This document shows, one piece after another, positions 1-7,406 of a stretch of DNA of 64,000 bases. Within the stretch, counting starts at the first letter, position 1. Every line of letters begins with the position of its first letter. A model generated the notes under the pieces. It did no database searches. It was not told where the DNA came from and was given only the letters and a program-made list of their open reading frames with translations. The stretch lies in contig CAVXJZ010000004.1 of the NCBI GenBank assembly GCA_963762205.1, positions 124,001 to 188,000 of the forward strand, written 5' to 3'. The translations under genes and the position numbers were made by a program. The stretch comes from VRUE01 sp963762205. GTDB lineage: Bacteria; Actinomycetota; Thermoleophilia; Solirubrobacterales; 70-9.

Positions 1-2
1 CC

Positions 3-719
3 GACATCGGGCCCTCGCGCAGCTTCGCCTGGACGACGGGCCCGCTGGGCGACTTCAAACAGATCAAGAACGCCCTCGGGGGGACGGTAAACGACGTTAC
101 CCTGGCGGTTGCGGGCGGCGCTCTGCGGCGCTGGCTGGAGGACCGCGACGCCGACGTGGACGAGCTCGAGCTGCAGGCCCTGGTGCCGGTCTCGGTGCGG
201 ACCGAGAACGAGCACGGCGAGCTCGGCAACCGGCTGACGGCGATGCGCGGCCCGCTCCCGGTCCACATCGGCGATCCCCATGAGCGGCTGCGCTTCGTCA
301 CCGCGGAGATGGAAGCGCTGAAGGCGTCCAAGCAGGCGCTCGGAGCGGAAGCGATCTGGGGCCTCAACGACTGGTTTCGCGAGTTCGCCCCACCGCTGCT
401 GCTCAACCCGACGGCGACGATCAACTTCTCGACCCGGCTCTTCAACATGCTGGTCACGAACTTCCCGGGCCCCCAGGTCCCCTTCTACGTGCTCGGCCGC
501 GAGCTGACCGCCGTCTACCCGATCGGGTTCCTCGCCAAGAACCACGCGCTGGCGATCGCGATGTTCAGCTACAACGGCGCCATGCACTTCGGGTTGCTCG
601 CCGATGGCGGCACCGTGGAGGACCTGGACTCGATCGGCGGCTACATCGACGAGTCGATCCAGGAGCTGCTCGACATCGCCGGCGCCGGCGCCTCGGAGTT
701 CAGCCCCCAGCTCGCCTAG
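3..719 (+). CDS. Wax ester synthase/diacylglycerol acyltransferase, C-terminal part
   Basis: This is the C-terminal 239 residues of a bacterial WS/DGAT O-acyltransferase, an enzyme family that esterifies acyl-CoA to alcohols or diacylglycerol to make storage lipid. The frame is open from the window edge to the TAG at 717-719. Visible family marks are NDVTLAVAGGALRRWL near the start, VPVSVR, and TNFPGPQVPFYVLGREL followed by an SYNG...GLLAD stretch, which fit the DUF1298-type C-terminal domain. The N-terminal HHxxxDG catalytic motif lies outside the window, so activity cannot be judged. A strong hairpin follows the stop and separates the gene from ftsY. Confidence 0.82.
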   Translation, partial: DIGPSRSFAWTTGPLGDFKQIKNALGGTVNDVTLAVAGGALRRWLEDRDADVDELELQALVPVSVRTENEHGELGNRLTAMRGPLPVHIGDPHERLRFVTAEMEALKASKQALGAEAIWGLNDWFREFAPPLLLNPTATINFSTRLFNMLVTNFPGPQVPFYVLGRELTAVYPIGFLAKNHALAIAMFSYNGAMHFGLLADGGTVEDLDSIGGYIDESIQELLDIAGAGASEFSPQLA

Positions 720-725
720 GCAACC

Positions 726-749
726 TTTGCGCCCCCAGGGGGGCGCAAA
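726..749 (+). terminator. Hairpin terminator after the acyltransferase gene
   Basis: TTTGCGCCCC (726-735) pairs perfectly with GGGGCGCAAA (740-749) across a four-base loop, seven bases after the stop codon. No T-tract follows, so intrinsic termination is likely but not certain. Confidence 0.6.
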
Positions 750-767
750 CCCTGGCAGCGCTACAGA

Positions 768-773
768 TAGCCT
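768..773 (+). promoter_or_regulatory. Candidate -10 box of ftsY
   Basis: TAGCCT ends nine bases before the ftsY ATG, and there is no clear Shine-Dalgarno sequence between them. The same TANNNT-to-start arrangement recurs at many genes here, suggesting leaderless transcription. No convincing -35 box is seen. Confidence 0.4.
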
Positions 774-782
774 GCCGCCTCT

Positions 783-1784
783 ATGTCGGCGAGCTGGCAG
801 GACATCCTCGACCTCGGCGCGCGGGAGGCGACGCCCGCGGCCGTCGCGGAGGGGGAGGCTGCCGAGCGGGGCGCCGGGGTCTTCAGGCGCCTGCGCGAGT
901 CGCTCTCGAAGAGCCGGCGGGCGCTGACCGAGGAGATCTCGGCGAGCCTCTTCGAGCGACTCGACGACGAGGCCTGGGAGCGGCTGGAGGAGGCGCTGAT
1001 CCTCGCCGACGCCGGCGCGCCGACGACGGCGAAGGTCGTCGAGCGCCTCGAGCACGAGGTCGACGCGGGCACCGTGTCTCCCGACGGCGAGGCCGTGCGC
1101 GAGCGGCTGATCGAGATCCTCGCCGAGGTCGCCTCGACCGGGCGGGCGCCGATCGACCTGAGCGGCGAGCCGGCGGTGCTGCTGATGGTCGGCGTCAACG
1201 GGACGGGGAAGACGACGACGATCGGCAAGATCGCCTGGCACCTCTCGCGGGAGTTCGGCCTCTCGGTGATCCTCGCCGCCGCCGACACCTACCGCGCCGC
1301 GGCGGCCGAGCAGCTCGCCGAGTGGGCCGAGCGCGCCGGGGCGGACCTGATCCGCTCGGTGCCGGGTGGCGACCCGGGCGCCGTCGCCTACGACGCGATC
1401 GACGCGGCGCGGGCGCGGGGCGCCGACGTCGTCATCGTCGACACCGCCGGGCGCCTGCACACCGAGGGCAACCTGATGGAGGAGCTGGCCAAGGTCGGCC
1501 GCGTGATCGGCAAGCAGATCCCGGGCGCGCCGCACGAGACGCTGATCTCGATCGACGCCACCACCGGCCAGAACGGGCTGCGCCAGGCGCGGGTCTTCTC
1601 CGAGGCGGTCGAGGTCGACGGCGTCGTCCTGACCAAGCTCGACGGCACCGCCAAAGGCGGGATCACGCTGGCGATCGCCGACGAGTTGGGGATACCGGTG
1701 AAGCTGATCGGCACCGGCGAGACGCTCGAGGACCTCAGCCCCTTCGATCCGTCCGACTTCGCCCGGGCGCTGCTCTCAGAGTAG
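783..1784 (+). CDS. ftsY: Signal recognition particle receptor FtsY
   Basis: FtsY is the SRP-receptor GTPase that docks ribosome-nascent-chain-SRP complexes at the inner face of the membrane. The 333-residue protein has a short N-terminal region and a helical N domain (about 35-120), then the G domain with P-loop GVNGTGKTT (137-145), DTYR (168-171), DTAGR (220-224) and TKLD (284-287), with GTGE near the end. There is no long acidic A domain, as in many actinobacterial FtsY proteins. ffh follows after nine bases, so both SRP GTPases are adjacent and probably cotranscribed. The ATG start is supported by the upstream TAGCCT box and by the domain boundary. Confidence 0.95.
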   Translation: MSASWQDILDLGAREATPAAVAEGEAAERGAGVFRRLRESLSKSRRALTEEISASLFERLDDEAWERLEEALILADAGAPTTAKVVERLEHEVDAGTVSPDGEAVRERLIEILAEVASTGRAPIDLSGEPAVLLMVGVNGTGKTTTIGKIAWHLSREFGLSVILAAADTYRAAAAEQLAEWAERAGADLIRSVPGGDPGAVAYDAIDAARARGADVVIVDTAGRLHTEGNLMEELAKVGRVIGKQIPGAPHETLISIDATTGQNGLRQARVFSEAVEVDGVVLTKLDGTAKGGITLAIADELGIPVKLIGTGETLEDLSPFDPSDFARALLSE

Positions 1785-1793
1785 CCTCAGGCG

Positions 1794-3161
1794 ATGTTCG
1801 ACCAGCTCTCAGACCGCCTCCAGGCGACCCTCTCCGAGGTTCGCAACAGGGGAACCCTGAACGAGGGCGACGTCGACGCGGCGATGCGCGAGATCCGCCT
1901 CGCTCTGCTCGAGGCCGACGTCAACTTCAAGGTCGTCAAAGCGTTCACCGCCAACCTCAAGGAGCGCTGCCTGGGCTCCGACGTGCTCGAGAGCCTCGAC
2001 CCCGGCCAGCAGGTCGTGAAGATCGTCAACGAGGAGCTGACCGGGCTGATGGGTGGCTCGGGGAGCGACCTCGCCTACGCGTCGAAGGGCCCGACGGTGA
2101 TCCTGATGGCCGGCCTGCAGGGCTCGGGCAAGACGACCGCCTGCGCGAAGCTCGCCCACCACCTGAAGGGCGCCGGCAAGGACGTCGCGATCGCCGCCTG
2201 CGACGTCTACCGGCCGGCCGCGGTCGAGCAGCTCGTGACCGTCGGCGGCCGGGCGGGGGCGACGGTGTACGAGCAGGGCACCGACGCCGACCCGGTGGAG
2301 ATCGCCGCCTGGGCCCTGGAGCGCGCCCGGGAGGAGGTCCGCGACGTGCTGATCGTCGACACCGCCGGCCGCACCCACGTCGACGAGGAGCTGATGGCGG
2401 AGCTGGCCCGGATCCGCAAGCGGACCAAGCCCCACGACGTGCTGCTGGTCGTCGACGCGATGACCGGCCAGGATGCGGTCGGCGTCGCCGAGTCCTTCGC
2501 CGAGGCCGCCGAGTTCGACGGCGTGCTGATGACCAAGCTCGACGGCGACGCCCGCGGCGGCGCCGCACTCTCGATCAAGGCGGTCACGGGCAAGCCGATC
2601 CTCTTCGCCTCGACCGGCGAGAAGCTCGATGCCTTCGAGCGCTTCCACCCGGACCGGATGGCCTCGCGCATCCTCGGCATGGGCGACGTCCTCAGCCTGA
2701 TCGAGAAAGCCGAGCAGCAGGTCGACGAGGACGAGGCCGAGGATCTCCAGCGCAAGCTGGAAACCGAACAGTTCACACTCGAGGACTTCCTCAAGCAGAT
2801 GCGCCAGGTCCGCAAGATGGGGCCGCTCAGCGGGCTGATCGGGATGCTGCCGGGCATGGGGGCGATGAAGGGCCTGAAGAACGCCGACGTCGACGAGGGC
2901 GAGCTCGACCGGGTCGAGGCGATCATCCTCTCGATGACCCCCGACGAGCGCGCCGACCCCGCCCTGATCAACGGCTCGAGGCGCAAACGGATCGCCAACG
3001 GCTCCGGGGCCAAGGTCCAGCACGTCAAGCAGCTCGTCAAGCAGTTCGACCAGATGCGCGTGCTGATGAGGCAGATGGCGACCGGCAAGCCGCCGACGCC
3101 GCAGCAGCTGGCCCAGATGCAGGGCGCACCGACGCCGCGGCCGCGCCGGGTCAGGCGATGA
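1794..3161 (+). CDS. ffh: Signal recognition particle protein Ffh (SRP54)
   Basis: Ffh binds 4.5S/SRP RNA and the signal peptides of nascent proteins. The 455 residues contain the N domain (1-95), the G domain with P-loop GLQGSGKTT (107-115), DTAGR (189-193) and TKLDG (247-251), and the methionine-rich M domain (about 325-430) with GLIGMLPGMGAMK and the RNA-binding stretch around NGSRRKRIANGSG. A basic PRPRRVRR tail ends the protein. The length is normal for the family. It lies between ftsY and rpsP. No SRP RNA gene is seen nearby. Confidence 0.96.
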   Translation: MFDQLSDRLQATLSEVRNRGTLNEGDVDAAMREIRLALLEADVNFKVVKAFTANLKERCLGSDVLESLDPGQQVVKIVNEELTGLMGGSGSDLAYASKGPTVILMAGLQGSGKTTACAKLAHHLKGAGKDVAIAACDVYRPAAVEQLVTVGGRAGATVYEQGTDADPVEIAAWALERAREEVRDVLIVDTAGRTHVDEELMAELARIRKRTKPHDVLLVVDAMTGQDAVGVAESFAEAAEFDGVLMTKLDGDARGGAALSIKAVTGKPILFASTGEKLDAFERFHPDRMASRILGMGDVLSLIEKAEQQVDEDEAEDLQRKLETEQFTLEDFLKQMRQVRKMGPLSGLIGMLPGMGAMKGLKNADVDEGELDRVEAIILSMTPDERADPALINGSRRKRIANGSGAKVQHVKQLVKQFDQMRVLMRQMATGKPPTPQQLAQMQGAPTPRPRRVRR

Positions 3162-3222
3162 GGCGGCCACGGCGTTCCCGCGTGTCCTCCGCTGCGCGTC
3201 CGGGCATGCGGGGTGCGGTCCT

Positions 3223-3228
3223 GTAACC
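3223..3228 (+). promoter_or_regulatory. Candidate -10 box of rpsP
   Basis: TAACCT lies 12 bases before the rpsP ATG in the 79-base gap after ffh. The position fits a very short or leaderless transcript start. No -35 element is evident. Confidence 0.4.
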
Positions 3229-3240
3229 TGCCGCAGTCCA

Positions 3241-3495
3241 ATGGCAGTCAGAATCAGACTGAGAAGGGTGGGTTCGAAGAAGAACCCGATCTGGCGGATC
3301 GTCGTGGCCGACAAACGCTCGCCGCGGGACGGCCGCACGATCGAGACGATCGGCCGGTACAACCCGCAGACAGAGCCCTCGACGATCGTCCTCGACGAGG
3401 AGCGCGCCAAGCACTGGCTGGAGCACGGCGCCCAGCCCTCGGAGACGGTGGCGACGCTGCTGCGCACCAAGGGCATCGCCGCCTCCGGCACCTAG
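3241..3495 (+). CDS. rpsP: Small ribosomal subunit protein bS16
   Basis: bS16 is a component of the 30S subunit. The 84-residue protein starts MAVRIRLRRVGSKKNPIWRI, the usual N-terminus of the family, and continues with VVADKRSPRDGR and IGRYNPQ. Its length is typical. It opens the conserved rpsP-khpA-(rimM)-trmD-rplS block. The stop is followed after five bases by khpA. Confidence 0.96.
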   Translation: MAVRIRLRRVGSKKNPIWRIVVADKRSPRDGRTIETIGRYNPQTEPSTIVLDEERAKHWLEHGAQPSETVATLLRTKGIAASGT

Positions 3496-3500
3496 GCCGC

Positions 3501-3731
3501 ATGACCGAGCTGCTCGAGTTCCTCGTCAGGGCGCTGGTCGAGGACCCGGCCGCGGTCGTCGTCGAGGAGCTCGAAGAGGACGGCGACCTCGTCTACGAGA
3601 TCACGGTTGCCGAGGGGGACCTCGGCCGGGTGATCGGCAAAGGCGGCAGGGTTGCGAACGCGATCCGCACGATCGCCAAGGCGGCGGCGGTGCGGATCGA
3701 CCGGCGGGTCATAGTCGACATCCTCGACTGA
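3501..3731 (+). CDS. khpA: KH-domain RNA-binding protein KhpA
   Basis: This is a 76-residue protein made of a single KH domain. KhpA (YlqC) proteins bind RNA, often together with KhpB, and in Gram-positive bacteria affect cell division and small-RNA metabolism. The GxxG loop is visible as VIGKGG within GDLGRVIGKGGRVANAIRTI, followed by RRVIVDILD at the end. The start chosen is the ATG five bases after the rpsP stop, giving the family's normal MTELLEFLVRALVEDP opening. The position between rpsP and trmD is the usual one. Confidence 0.93.
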   Translation: MTELLEFLVRALVEDPAAVVVEELEEDGDLVYEITVAEGDLGRVIGKGGRVANAIRTIAKAAAVRIDRRVIVDILD

Positions 3732-3769
3732 GACCGTCCGGCTGTGGTCCGGGGCAGGGGTTTCGCTTA

Positions 3770-3821
3770 ACTTTTTCGTGGAACGGCACCGGCCGTCCGA
3801 GGACCGCGGCGGCGAAAAAGT
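3770..3821. repeat. Inverted repeat in the gap where rimM is expected
   Basis: ACTTTTTCG (3770-3778) is the exact reverse complement of CGAAAAAGT (3813-3821), with a GC-rich 34-base interval. The 230-base gap 3732-3961 holds no supportable gene. The stem could be a terminator or attenuator ahead of trmD. Confidence 0.45.
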
Positions 3822-3874
3822 ACAAGACGCTTCATCCCCGCTCACGACCCGCAGTCAGACCCCGACGAGCACCG

Positions 3875-3911
3875 GCAACCAACCGCTCAGTACTCGCAAC
3901 CAACCGCTCAG
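3875..3911 (+). repeat. Tandem 16-base direct repeat upstream of trmD
   Basis: GCAACCAACCGCTCAG occurs at 3875-3890 and again at 3896-3911, a 21-base period (two helical turns), 50-90 bases before the trmD start. It could be a paired operator. Nothing in the sequence identifies a binding protein. Confidence 0.5.
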
Positions 3912-3961
3912 ACCCGCGACTCCAGACTCCGTCAGGACCCGGACCCAGGACCAACCCAGAA

Positions 3962-4639
3962 ATGAAGCTCGACATCTTCACTCTGTTCCCGGAGGCGTTT
4001 GGCTGGTTCCAGTCGCAGCGGTCAGTGCGGAACGCGGTCGCGGAGGGGAATGAGCTGCGGCTCGTCAACTACCGGGATACGACGCCGCTGGGGGCCGGCC
4101 AGGTCGACGACGCCCCCTATGGCGGCGGCGCCGGCATGGTCCTCCGGGTCGACGTCGTCGACGCCGCGCTGCGGGCCGCCTACTCGGACGGGGAGCGGCC
4201 GCGGACGGTGCTGCTCACGCCGACCGGCAGGCTGCTCGACGACGAGCTCGCCGACGAGCTGACCCGCGAGCCCCACGTCGCCCTCCTCTGCGGCCGCTAC
4301 GAGGGCTTCGACGAGCGGGTCCATGAGCACCTCGCCGACGACGAGGTCTCGATCGGCCGCTACGTCCTCGCCGGTGGCGAGCTGCCCGCGATGGTCGTCG
4401 CCGACGTCCTCATGCGCAAGCTGCCCGGCGCGCTCGGGCACGAGGAGTCCGCCGTCGAGGAGTCGTTCAGCCGCCTGCTCGAGGGGATGCCGGAGTACCC
4501 GCATTACACCCGCCCGGCGGCGTACAGGGGCTGGCAGGTCCCCGATGTCCTCGTCTCCGGGGATCACGAGCGGGTCCGGCAGTGGCGGCTCGAACAGAGC
4601 CGCGCTCGGGCCGAGCAGTTCGAACGCGACGCCGAGTAG
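3962..4639 (+). CDS. trmD: tRNA (guanine37-N1)-methyltransferase TrmD
   Basis: TrmD uses S-adenosylmethionine to methylate G37 next to the anticodon of tRNAs reading CNN codons, preventing +1 frameshifting. The 225 residues start MKLDIFTLFPE and contain DDAPYGGGAGM, LLCGRYEGFDERV and the knot segment SIGRYVLAGGELPA, followed by a C-terminal domain with YTRP and VLVSGDH. It is a SPOUT-class trefoil-knot enzyme of normal length. RimM, which usually precedes it, is absent. rplS follows after 88 bases. Confidence 0.95.
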   Translation: MKLDIFTLFPEAFGWFQSQRSVRNAVAEGNELRLVNYRDTTPLGAGQVDDAPYGGGAGMVLRVDVVDAALRAAYSDGERPRTVLLTPTGRLLDDELADELTREPHVALLCGRYEGFDERVHEHLADDEVSIGRYVLAGGELPAMVVADVLMRKLPGALGHEESAVEESFSRLLEGMPEYPHYTRPAAYRGWQVPDVLVSGDHERVRQWRLEQSRARAEQFERDAE

Positions 4640-4727
4640 GTACCATTCCGCAACCGCGCGGCGCCCGTTCACGGCTCCGGCGGTTTTTTCTCGATTGAGC
4701 CACAGGAAGAGCGCGGGACCGGATCCA

Positions 4728-5453
4728 ATGAGCAGCGTCATCGACAGCATCGAGCGGGGCCAGGTCAAGAAGGGCCTGCCGTCCTTCGAGTCGGGCGACC
4801 GCGTGCGCGTCCACTTCCAGGTGATCGAGGGCAACCGGCGCCGCACCCAGGTCTTCGAGGGGATCGTCCTCAAGCGGCAGGGATCGGGCGCCCGCGAGAC
4901 CTTCACGGTCCGCAAGCAGTCCTTCGGGGTCGGTGTCGAGCGGACCTTTCCCCTGCACTCGCCGAAGATCGAGAAACTGGAGATCGCCGCCCGCGGCGAC
5001 GTGCGTCGCGCCAAGCTCTACTACCTACGCGGCCGGATCGGCAAGGCCGCGCGCGTTGCCGAGCGGCGCTGGGGCATCGACGAGGAGCTGATCTCGGCGC
5101 CGGCCACGGACGCGGGCGAGGAGCCGGCGGCGGTCGACGCCGAGGGCGTGACCCAGGCCGAGGCGGCCGCCGAGGAAGGCCACGCGCCGCCTCCGGAGGA
5201 CGAGGAGGGCGCCGAGGAGGAGCCCCGGGGCGAGGCGGACGCCGATCAGGCCGAGAAGCCCGAGGCCGAGAAAGGCGCGGAGGGGCCGGAGGCCGAGGAG
5301 AGCCCCGAGAAGCCCGAGGCCGAGGAAAGCGCCGAGGAGGGCGCGTCTGCGGAGGCTGATGCGGGGGAGACCGAGGACAACGCCGCGGCGGATGCCGACG
5401 ACGAGAAGCCGGCCGACGAGGACGGCGACTCCGGCGAGGACCCGGAGAACTGA
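4728..5453 (+). CDS. rplS: Large ribosomal subunit protein bL19 with long acidic tail
   Basis: Residues 1 to about 115 are an ordinary bL19: MSSVIDSIERGQ, the GDRVRVHFQVIEGNRRR strand, VERTFPLHSPKIEK and RRAKLYYLRGRIGKAARV. bL19 sits at the 30S-50S interface. The frame then continues for about 125 more residues that are almost entirely Glu, Ala, Pro, Asp and Gly, making a 241-residue protein about twice the family length. The tail is disordered and strongly acidic and is not part of the ribosomal fold. The ATG start is 88 bases after trmD. lepB begins at or just after the stop. Confidence 0.93.
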   Translation: MSSVIDSIERGQVKKGLPSFESGDRVRVHFQVIEGNRRRTQVFEGIVLKRQGSGARETFTVRKQSFGVGVERTFPLHSPKIEKLEIAARGDVRRAKLYYLRGRIGKAARVAERRWGIDEELISAPATDAGEEPAAVDAEGVTQAEAAAEEGHAPPPEDEEGAEEEPRGEADADQAEKPEAEKGAEGPEAEESPEKPEAEESAEEGASAEADAGETEDNAAADADDEKPADEDGDSGEDPEN

Positions 5454-5500
5454 AGATCCCGAAGCCCCAGACTCGCGCCGGCGGCCTGATCGAGCTGGTC

Positions 5501-6064
5501 GTGATCGTGGCGCTGGCGCTCGGCCTGGCGCTCGGCATCCAGGCCTGGCTGGTGAAGCCGTACCAGATCCCGTCGGAATCCATGGAGCCCACCCTGGACG
5601 TCGGCCAGCGCGTCCTCGTCAACCGTTTCCTGTATCACCTCACCGATCCGGATGTCGGCGACATCGTCGTCTTCCACCCACCAAAGGGCGCCGAGGAGGG
5701 GGCGGAATGCGGCGCACCCCATCCCGGCGACCAGGCCTGCGCCGAGCCGACCGCGGCGAAGTCGGACCAGAACTTCATCAAGCGGATCGTCGCCGGCCCG
5801 GGCGACACGCTCTCCGTGCGCAACGGCCATCCGGTCGTCAACGGCGTGATCAAGAGCGACGAGCCCTACACGATCCCCTGCGGCAACGGTGGCGCCTGCA
5901 ATCTGCGCAAGCCGATCACCATCCCGCCCGACCATTACTTCATGATGGGCGACAACCGTGGGGCGAGCGACGACAGCCGCTACTGGGGGCCGGTCCCACG
6001 AGACTGGCTCATCGGCGAAGCCTTCGCCACCTACTGGCCGCCGGACCGGGTCGGGGTCTTCTAG
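5501..6064 (+). CDS. lepB: Signal peptidase I
   Basis: Type I signal peptidase, the membrane serine-lysine protease that removes signal peptides from exported proteins. From the GTG at 5501 the protein begins directly in the transmembrane helix (IVALALGLALGIQAWLV). The catalytic serine lies in PSESMEPT (Ser27) and the general-base lysine in FIKRIVAGPGD (Lys94). GDNRGASDDSRYWG is the conserved C-terminal box. A roughly 30-residue insert with two cysteines (70 and 80) lies between the catalytic boxes. The in-frame CTG at 5450 overlaps the rplS stop (CTGA) and would add the basic cytoplasmic stretch KIPKPQTRAGGLIE that the family normally has, so it may be the true start. Confidence 0.9.
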   Translation: MIVALALGLALGIQAWLVKPYQIPSESMEPTLDVGQRVLVNRFLYHLTDPDVGDIVVFHPPKGAEEGAECGAPHPGDQACAEPTAAKSDQNFIKRIVAGPGDTLSVRNGHPVVNGVIKSDEPYTIPCGNGGACNLRKPITIPPDHYFMMGDNRGASDDSRYWGPVPRDWLIGEAFATYWPPDRVGVF

Positions 6065-6722
6065 GACCCATCGCCGCCGTCTCGCCCGCTCGCGACGGCT
6101 CTTCGCCTTCGATCGCGAGCTGGGCAGCCGCCGGGTCGCCGGCGCCGACGAGGCCGGCCGCGGCTGCCTCGCCGGCCCGCTGGTCGCCGCCGCGGTCCTG
6201 ATCGACTACGGGGCCCTGTCCCGCGGCGACCGCCGCGCCCTCTCCGGCCTGCACGACTCCAAGCAGGTCGCAGCCGAGAGGCGCGACGAGCTCTACCCGG
6301 CCGTGATACGGGCGGCGGAGCGGGTCAGCGTGGTCATCCGCTGCGCGCGGGGGATCGACGACCGCGGCCTGCACGTGACCAACATCGAGGCCCTGGGCAG
6401 CGCTCTGGAGCGTCTGCGCCCCGGCCCGGAGGCGACCTGCCTGGTCGACGGGTTCTCCCTGCGCGACTGCGCCGTCCCGCATCGGGCGGTGATCGAAGGC
6501 GACGGCACCAGCGCCGCCATCGCGGCCGCCTCGGTGATCGCCAAGGTGACCCGCGACCGCTACATGCACCGAGCCGGACGCGAGCATCCGGGCTGGGGCT
6601 TCGAGGAGCACGTCGGCTACTCGACCCCGGAGCACCGCGAGGCGATCGAGCGGCTGGGCATCTCGCCCCTGCACCGGCGCTCGTTCCAATCCGTCGCCTA
6701 CTCGCAGCTCGAGCTCGCCTGA
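5958..6722 (+). CDS. rnhB: Ribonuclease HII
   Basis: RNase HII nicks RNA-DNA hybrids and removes ribonucleotides from DNA. The conserved domain begins near 6126 with RRVAGADEAGRGCLAGPL and contains LHDSK, the LVDGF strand and AAASVIAKVTRDRYM, ending at LHRRSFQ. The start is uncertain. The only in-frame ATG before the domain is 5958, inside lepB, and it adds about 50 Arg/Ser/Gly residues unlike the family. No GTG or TTG lies between, and a CTG at 6120 is the only near alternative. The true protein is therefore probably shorter than the interval given. A hairpin follows the stop. Confidence 0.85.
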   Translation: MGRATTAATGGRSHETGSSAKPSPPTGRRTGSGSSRTHRRRLARSRRLFAFDRELGSRRVAGADEAGRGCLAGPLVAAAVLIDYGALSRGDRRALSGLHDSKQVAAERRDELYPAVIRAAERVSVVIRCARGIDDRGLHVTNIEALGSALERLRPGPEATCLVDGFSLRDCAVPHRAVIEGDGTSAAIAAASVIAKVTRDRYMHRAGREHPGWGFEEHVGYSTPEHREAIERLGISPLHRRSFQSVAYSQLELA

Positions 6723-6797
6723 CCCGGCGGCTCGGCGTCCTCGGTCGCTCACGTGCGGAAGCACGCTTCGCTCCCTGCGTCCTTGAGCCGCCGGGTC
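6721..6797. terminator. Bidirectional terminator between rnhB and yraN
   Basis: GACCCGGCGGCTC (6721-6733) is the exact reverse complement of GAGCCGCCGGGTC (6785-6797). Inside is a second small stem, CGTGC-GGAA-GCACG (6752-6765). The structure fills the gap between two convergent genes, which suits two-way termination. Confidence 0.6.
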
Positions 6798-6808
6798 AGT
6801 GCCCGGTG

Positions 6809-7186
6809 TCAGAACGCTCCCTCGATGTGCTCGTAGTCGGTGACGTGGCCGCTGCGGTCGAAGGTGACGCCGACCGCGTCGAAGCGGATGTCCGCATAGC
6901 GAGGCGCCCCGCGGCGCTCGGCCATCCAGGCCGTCGCCAGGCGACGGACGCGGCGCTGCTTGCGCGGCCCGACGGCGAGTACCGGGCGCTCGGGGCCGAA
7001 GTCGGCTTCCTCGCGGCCGGCCTTTACCTCGATGAACACGAGCGTGGCCCGGTCGATGGCGACCAGGTCGATCTCGCCGAAGCGGGTGCGGGCATTGCGC
7101 TCGAGGATCTCCCAGTGGGCGGCGGCGAGGCGGGTGGCGACAAGGTCCTCGGCGGCCTGCCCCAGTCGGGCCCGGGCGCCGCTCAT
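6809..7186 (-). CDS. yraN: YraN/UPF0102-family nuclease-fold protein
   Basis: A 125-residue UPF0102 protein with the restriction-endonuclease-like fold, often encoded next to rnhB as here. The family core is visible: GQAAEDLVATRLAAAHWEIL, then GEIDLVAIDRATLVFIEVK, with the D and ExK of a PD-(D/E)xK site, and KQRRVRRLATAW. The biological role of the family is not settled. It is convergent with rnhB and divergent from comM, from which it is separated by 220 bases with no gene. That gap contains a small hairpin (GCCGACC 7221-7227 with GGTCGGC 7232-7238). Confidence 0.88.
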   Translation of the reverse strand: MSGARARLGQAAEDLVATRLAAAHWEILERNARTRFGEIDLVAIDRATLVFIEVKAGREEADFGPERPVLAVGPRKQRRVRRLATAWMAERRGAPRYADIRFDAVGVTFDRSGHVTDYEHIEGAF

Positions 7187-7392
7187 CGCCGCTTGTCGTG
7201 GTCGGGGCTCATCGAGGTCTGCCGACCTCGGGGTCGGCCTCGCCGAAGCTAGGCTCCCGCGGCGCAGGCGTTGCGCGCCGAATGTGCCGAATCACCCCCT
7301 CACGCGACGCACAGCGCGCCACGGGCCGGACTCGACTCGAGGTTGACGCGGAGTTGGCACATCTCGCGCGCCAGCCACGCGGCCGGGCTTTC

Positions 7393-7398
7393 TAGCGT
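7393..7398 (+). promoter_or_regulatory. Candidate -10 box of comM
   Basis: TAGCGT ends eight bases before the comM ATG at 7407, fitting the leaderless pattern seen elsewhere in the window. Confidence 0.35.
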
Positions 7399-7406
7399 CG
7401 ACGCCG

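Noticed and set aside
1809..3491. Long open frames antisense to ffh and other core genes
   Set aside because: They are mirror effects of high GC codon bias; the plus-strand proteins are conserved.
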